Assembly: GCA_017456605.1 (NCBI GenBank)
Contig: JAFTJA010000013.1
Span: 62,001-126,000 of the forward strand
Length of the DNA stretch: 64,000 nucleotides
Source of the DNA: Clostridia bacterium
Lineage (GTDB): Bacteria > Bacillota > Clostridia > Monoglobales > Monoglobaceae
Direction of reading: 5' to 3'
Shown here: positions 62,540 through 64,000 of the stretch, one piece after another
Layout: each line of letters starts with the position of its first letter
Position numbering within the stretch: the first letter of the stretch is position 1
The notes under the pieces: generated by a model
The model's input: only the letters and a program-made list of their open reading frames with translations
What the model was told of the DNA's origin: nothing
Databases searched by the model: none
Program-made: the position numbers and the translations under genes

Positions 62540-63395
62540 AATCAATTTCCTCCCCAAGTGTTTTATCAAGAAGCTTTGGGTTTTTGAACAAATGCTTCAC
62601 AAGCTTCAATGAACGTGCAAAATAAAAACCGTCAGCAATACGCTCATCCAAAGTAACACCTATGTTCACCACATCACGAACCCTTGACTCGCCGTTTTCG
62701 TCAAAAAGCGGTTCTTTGTGTATTTCGCCGATTGTAATGACAATTCCATTTGTACCAAAGTTGTTGAGGTGATGATACACCGCGTCACATTTTATGCTGC
62801 CAAGGTTTGACAAAAGAACTGTCACATAATTTGTGTCAACACTACTGAAGGCTTTTGGCATAAGTCCGTTATTATCCGCAAACCTCATAAAAGCCATAAA
62901 GATATGCATAATGGGTTTTGGCAGTTTTTTGACAATATTTAGTATGTCGTCTACCTTTATGCCCTTATCCTCTCGCTTTGCCTCTGCAACTTTTGGAGAA
63001 AGGCGGTCTGTGATGGCAACAACATTTTCGTCATCCTTGGGGTGATAAATCATCAGCGTCTCTTCTGCATGGTCAGTGAATTTTTTCTTCACAGTAAATC
63101 CCATAGAAATATCATGACGCATATAATAATGCTTTCCCGATATATATCTGTTGAGAAGCGGACGCATTTTGATAGTTCTTGCCACAGCGGCAATCACACA
63201 ATGAAAAAGAGTAACCTTCCGCTCCCTGGTAGAATTTTTTTCTTTTATGTATTCGAGAAGCTCTGTAACATCAAGTTTTTCGTTTATGTACACCTCTGCC
63301 TGAGTTCTTTTTGGCATAAGATATGCCATATAAAAATGCACACCGTCAATATCCCTAACGCGATACGCGTCATTTCTGTCACCAAATTTTTTCAC
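62529..63395 (-). CDS. CAT-fold acyltransferase-like protein (E2 catalytic domain without lipoyl domain)
   Basis: 288 residues from a GTG at 63395 with AAGGAG 7 nt upstream. The fold of the dihydrolipoamide acyltransferase (E2) core is suggested by FHCVIAAVARTIKMRPLLNRYISG, YYMRHDISMGFTVKKKF and the C-terminal block NIGVTLDERIADGFYFARSLKLV. Catalytic E2 proteins have DHRxxDG here; this one reads DERIADG, so the general-base His is replaced by Glu. There is no lipoyl or E1/E3-binding domain. It probably binds CoA or acyl-CoA; it may be structural. Coupled to the acyl-CoA synthetase by overlap. Confidence 0.8.
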   Translation of the reverse strand: MKKFGDRNDAYRVRDIDGVHFYMAYLMPKRTQAEVYINEKLDVTELLEYIKEKNSTRERKVTLFHCVIAAVARTIKMRPLLNRYISGKHYYMRHDISMGFTVKKKFTDHAEETLMIYHPKDDENVVAITDRLSPKVAEAKREDKGIKVDDILNIVKKLPKPIMHIFMAFMRFADNNGLMPKAFSSVDTNYVTVLLSNLGSIKCDAVYHHLNNFGTNGIVITIGEIHKEPLFDENGESRVRDVVNIGVTLDERIADGFYFARSLKLVKHLFKNPKLLDKTLGEEIDFEF

Positions 63396-63446
63396 CAAAT
63401 CACTCCTTTGTTTTTCACTTTGTGATAAAAAACAACATACTAAAAT

Positions 63447-63475
63447 ATTATATCATATTCTTTTTAAAAAAGCAA
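63447..63475 (-). promoter_or_regulatory. Promoter of the acyl-transfer gene run
   Basis: Minus-strand TTGCTT (63475-63470), 17 bp, TATAAT (63452-63447). The leader to the GTG at 63395 is about 45 nt. Confidence 0.65.
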
Positions 63476-63512
63476 ACATTATAATCAACTTTTTGAAAGT
63501 TTTTAAGAAAAA

Positions 63513-63538
63513 ACCGACCGCCATAAAGGCGGTCGGTT
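63513..63538 (-). terminator. Strong intrinsic terminator
   Basis: ACCGACCGCC (63513-63522) pairs with GGCGGTCGGT (63528-63537), followed by TTTTTTC in the leftward direction. It separates the operon at 63.4 kb from the region to the right. Confidence 0.92.
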
Positions 63539-63540
63539 AA

Positions 63541-63722
63541 CATTCATATCATCTAAGCAAGCGGCTCATTGCAACCACCGATTTGTCTTTGGAAGAAATT
63601 TCAAAGCTTGTGTGCTACAGCTCATACAATGCTTTTTTTTTGACGCGTTCCATTCACAAACAGGCGAAACACCATCAAGCTATCGTCAATCTGTGCAAAA
63701 GAAACCCTCTGCAAAATCTTAA
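63541..63722 (+). pseudogene. Remnant of an AraC-type regulator C-terminus, frameshifted
   Basis: Frame 63541 reads SKRLIATTDLSLEEISKLVCY...SSYNAFF as far as a 9-T run (63633-63641). After the run another frame continues FDAFHSQTGETPSSYRQSVQ to a stop at 63720. Joined, these match the second helix-turn-helix of AraC/XylS regulators (DLSISEIAxxVGYSSxSYFxxxFKxxTGxTPSxYR). The beginning of the domain and all of the sensor domain are missing and the frames need +1 or -2 nt in the T run. It is a decayed gene, not a functional CDS. Confidence 0.65.
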
Positions 63723-63734
63723 ATAATCACGCAA

Positions 63735-63768
63735 AAAAGAACCTTCTCCCGAACAGAAAAGGCTCTTT
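63735..63768 (-). terminator. Terminator of the Gfo/Idh/MocA gene
   Basis: Leftward AAAGAGCCTT pairs with AAGGTTCTTT (one wobble) around a loop, followed by TTTTTTG; it lies 6 nt after the stop at 63774. Confidence 0.75.
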
Positions 63769-63773
63769 GATTT

Positions 63774-64000
63774 TTATACAGATTTTATATATTCATCCAT
63801 ATCAACAACGGTATTATTCAACCTTGAATCTTCTGCCGCAAAGCAAATCAAGTGGCTGAGACACGAAACAGATATATCTGAAATTGAATTTGACGGCTTA
63901 TCGTTTGCAATATAGTCATAAAGGTCCTGCATAATGCCCATATCACCGCCGCCGTGACCACCCGCAATAGTCTGGTCAAAGTCTTTATCCGCCTCATAAA
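63774..64000 (-). CDS. C-terminus of a Gfo/Idh/MocA-type oxidoreductase (partial)
   Basis: About 75 codons enter from the right edge and end with TAA at 63774-63776. The visible sequence has IAGGHGGGDMGIMQDLYDYI and LSHLICFAAEDSR..VDMDEY, which match the end of NAD-dependent sugar-oxidising enzymes related to GH109. The catalytic and Rossmann parts are outside the window. Confidence 0.75.
   Translation of the reverse strand, partial: YEADKDFDQTIAGGHGGGDMGIMQDLYDYIANDKPSNSISDISVSCLSHLICFAAEDSRLNNTVVDMDEYIKSV

Noticed and set aside
1-64000. CRISPR arrays, tRNA or rRNA genes, insertion sequences
   Set aside because: No regular repeat-spacer array, cloverleaf, rRNA stretch or transposase motif was noticed in a read-through by eye.

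Overview
The window looks like a chromosomal segment of a spore-forming, Gram-positive member of the Clostridia. Evidence for this: spoIIGA-sigE, dipicolinate synthase dpaAB, a cwlD-type amidase and spoIVFB; S-layer-homology (SLH) proteins; a remA-gmk-rpoZ-priA-def-fmt-rsmB-rlmN-prpC-prkC-rsgA-rpe-thiN cluster in the usual Firmicutes order; AT-rich intergenic DNA; and promoters that mostly read as a TTGACA-like hexamer, 17 bp, then TATAAT. I cannot name the genus. No rRNA, tRNA, CRISPR array, insertion sequence or integrase was seen.

Layout. 1-1.9 kb: the start of a divIVA-like gene, a small GT2-like membrane protein, a 42-codon membrane peptide, and a divergent XRE-S24 (LexA/CI-type) repressor with four GTTTCG-type operator candidates. 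2-14.4 kb: a CapA-like lipoprotein and three large secreted proteins (one sialidase-like, two SLH proteins), probably the cell-surface layer, behind a promoter carrying an exact 10-bp direct repeat 21 bp apart. 14.4-20 kb: dpaAB, a lipoprotein, and the tig-clpP-clpX proteostasis operon. 20-24.3 kb: a phosphoesterase, threonine synthase, a small P-loop protein and pgi. 24.4-26.9 kb: spoIIGA-sigE convergent with cwlD. 26.9-31.1 kb: a divergent type IIA topoisomerase pair. 31.2-35.8 kb: obgE, rpmA, rplU, and the radical-SAM and DUF2344 pair. 35.9-37.1 kb: spoIVFA-like and spoIVFB. 37.1-52.5 kb: the long leftward housekeeping operon. 52.7-55.6 kb: rqcH and an ion transporter. 55.7-63.4 kb: a CLC-type transporter, a cation/proton antiporter and a run of genes around acyl transfer. 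63.5-64 kb: an AraC-type remnant and the end of a Gfo/Idh/MocA oxidoreductase.

How the genes fit together. Four sporulation loci each carry an upstream sequence resembling the promoter class expected from the Bacillus model: a Spo0A-type arrangement before spoIIGA, sigma-E-like before cwlD and spoIVFA/FB, and sigma-K-like before dpaAB. These were matched by eye. SpoIIGA should process pro-sigma-E, SpoIVFB should process pro-sigma-K, and sigma-K should then drive dipicolinate synthesis. In the housekeeping operon PrkC and PrpC form a kinase/phosphatase pair acting beside translation and ribosome-assembly genes.

The least explained parts are the repressor/42-residue peptide switch at 0.9-1.9 kb and the leftward run at 58.3-63.4 kb (a chloramphenicol-acetyltransferase-fold protein lacking the catalytic His, an acyl-CoA synthetase, a polysaccharide deacetylase, a YitT protein and a GNAT-like acyltransferase). 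Neither is proven to be a new system.
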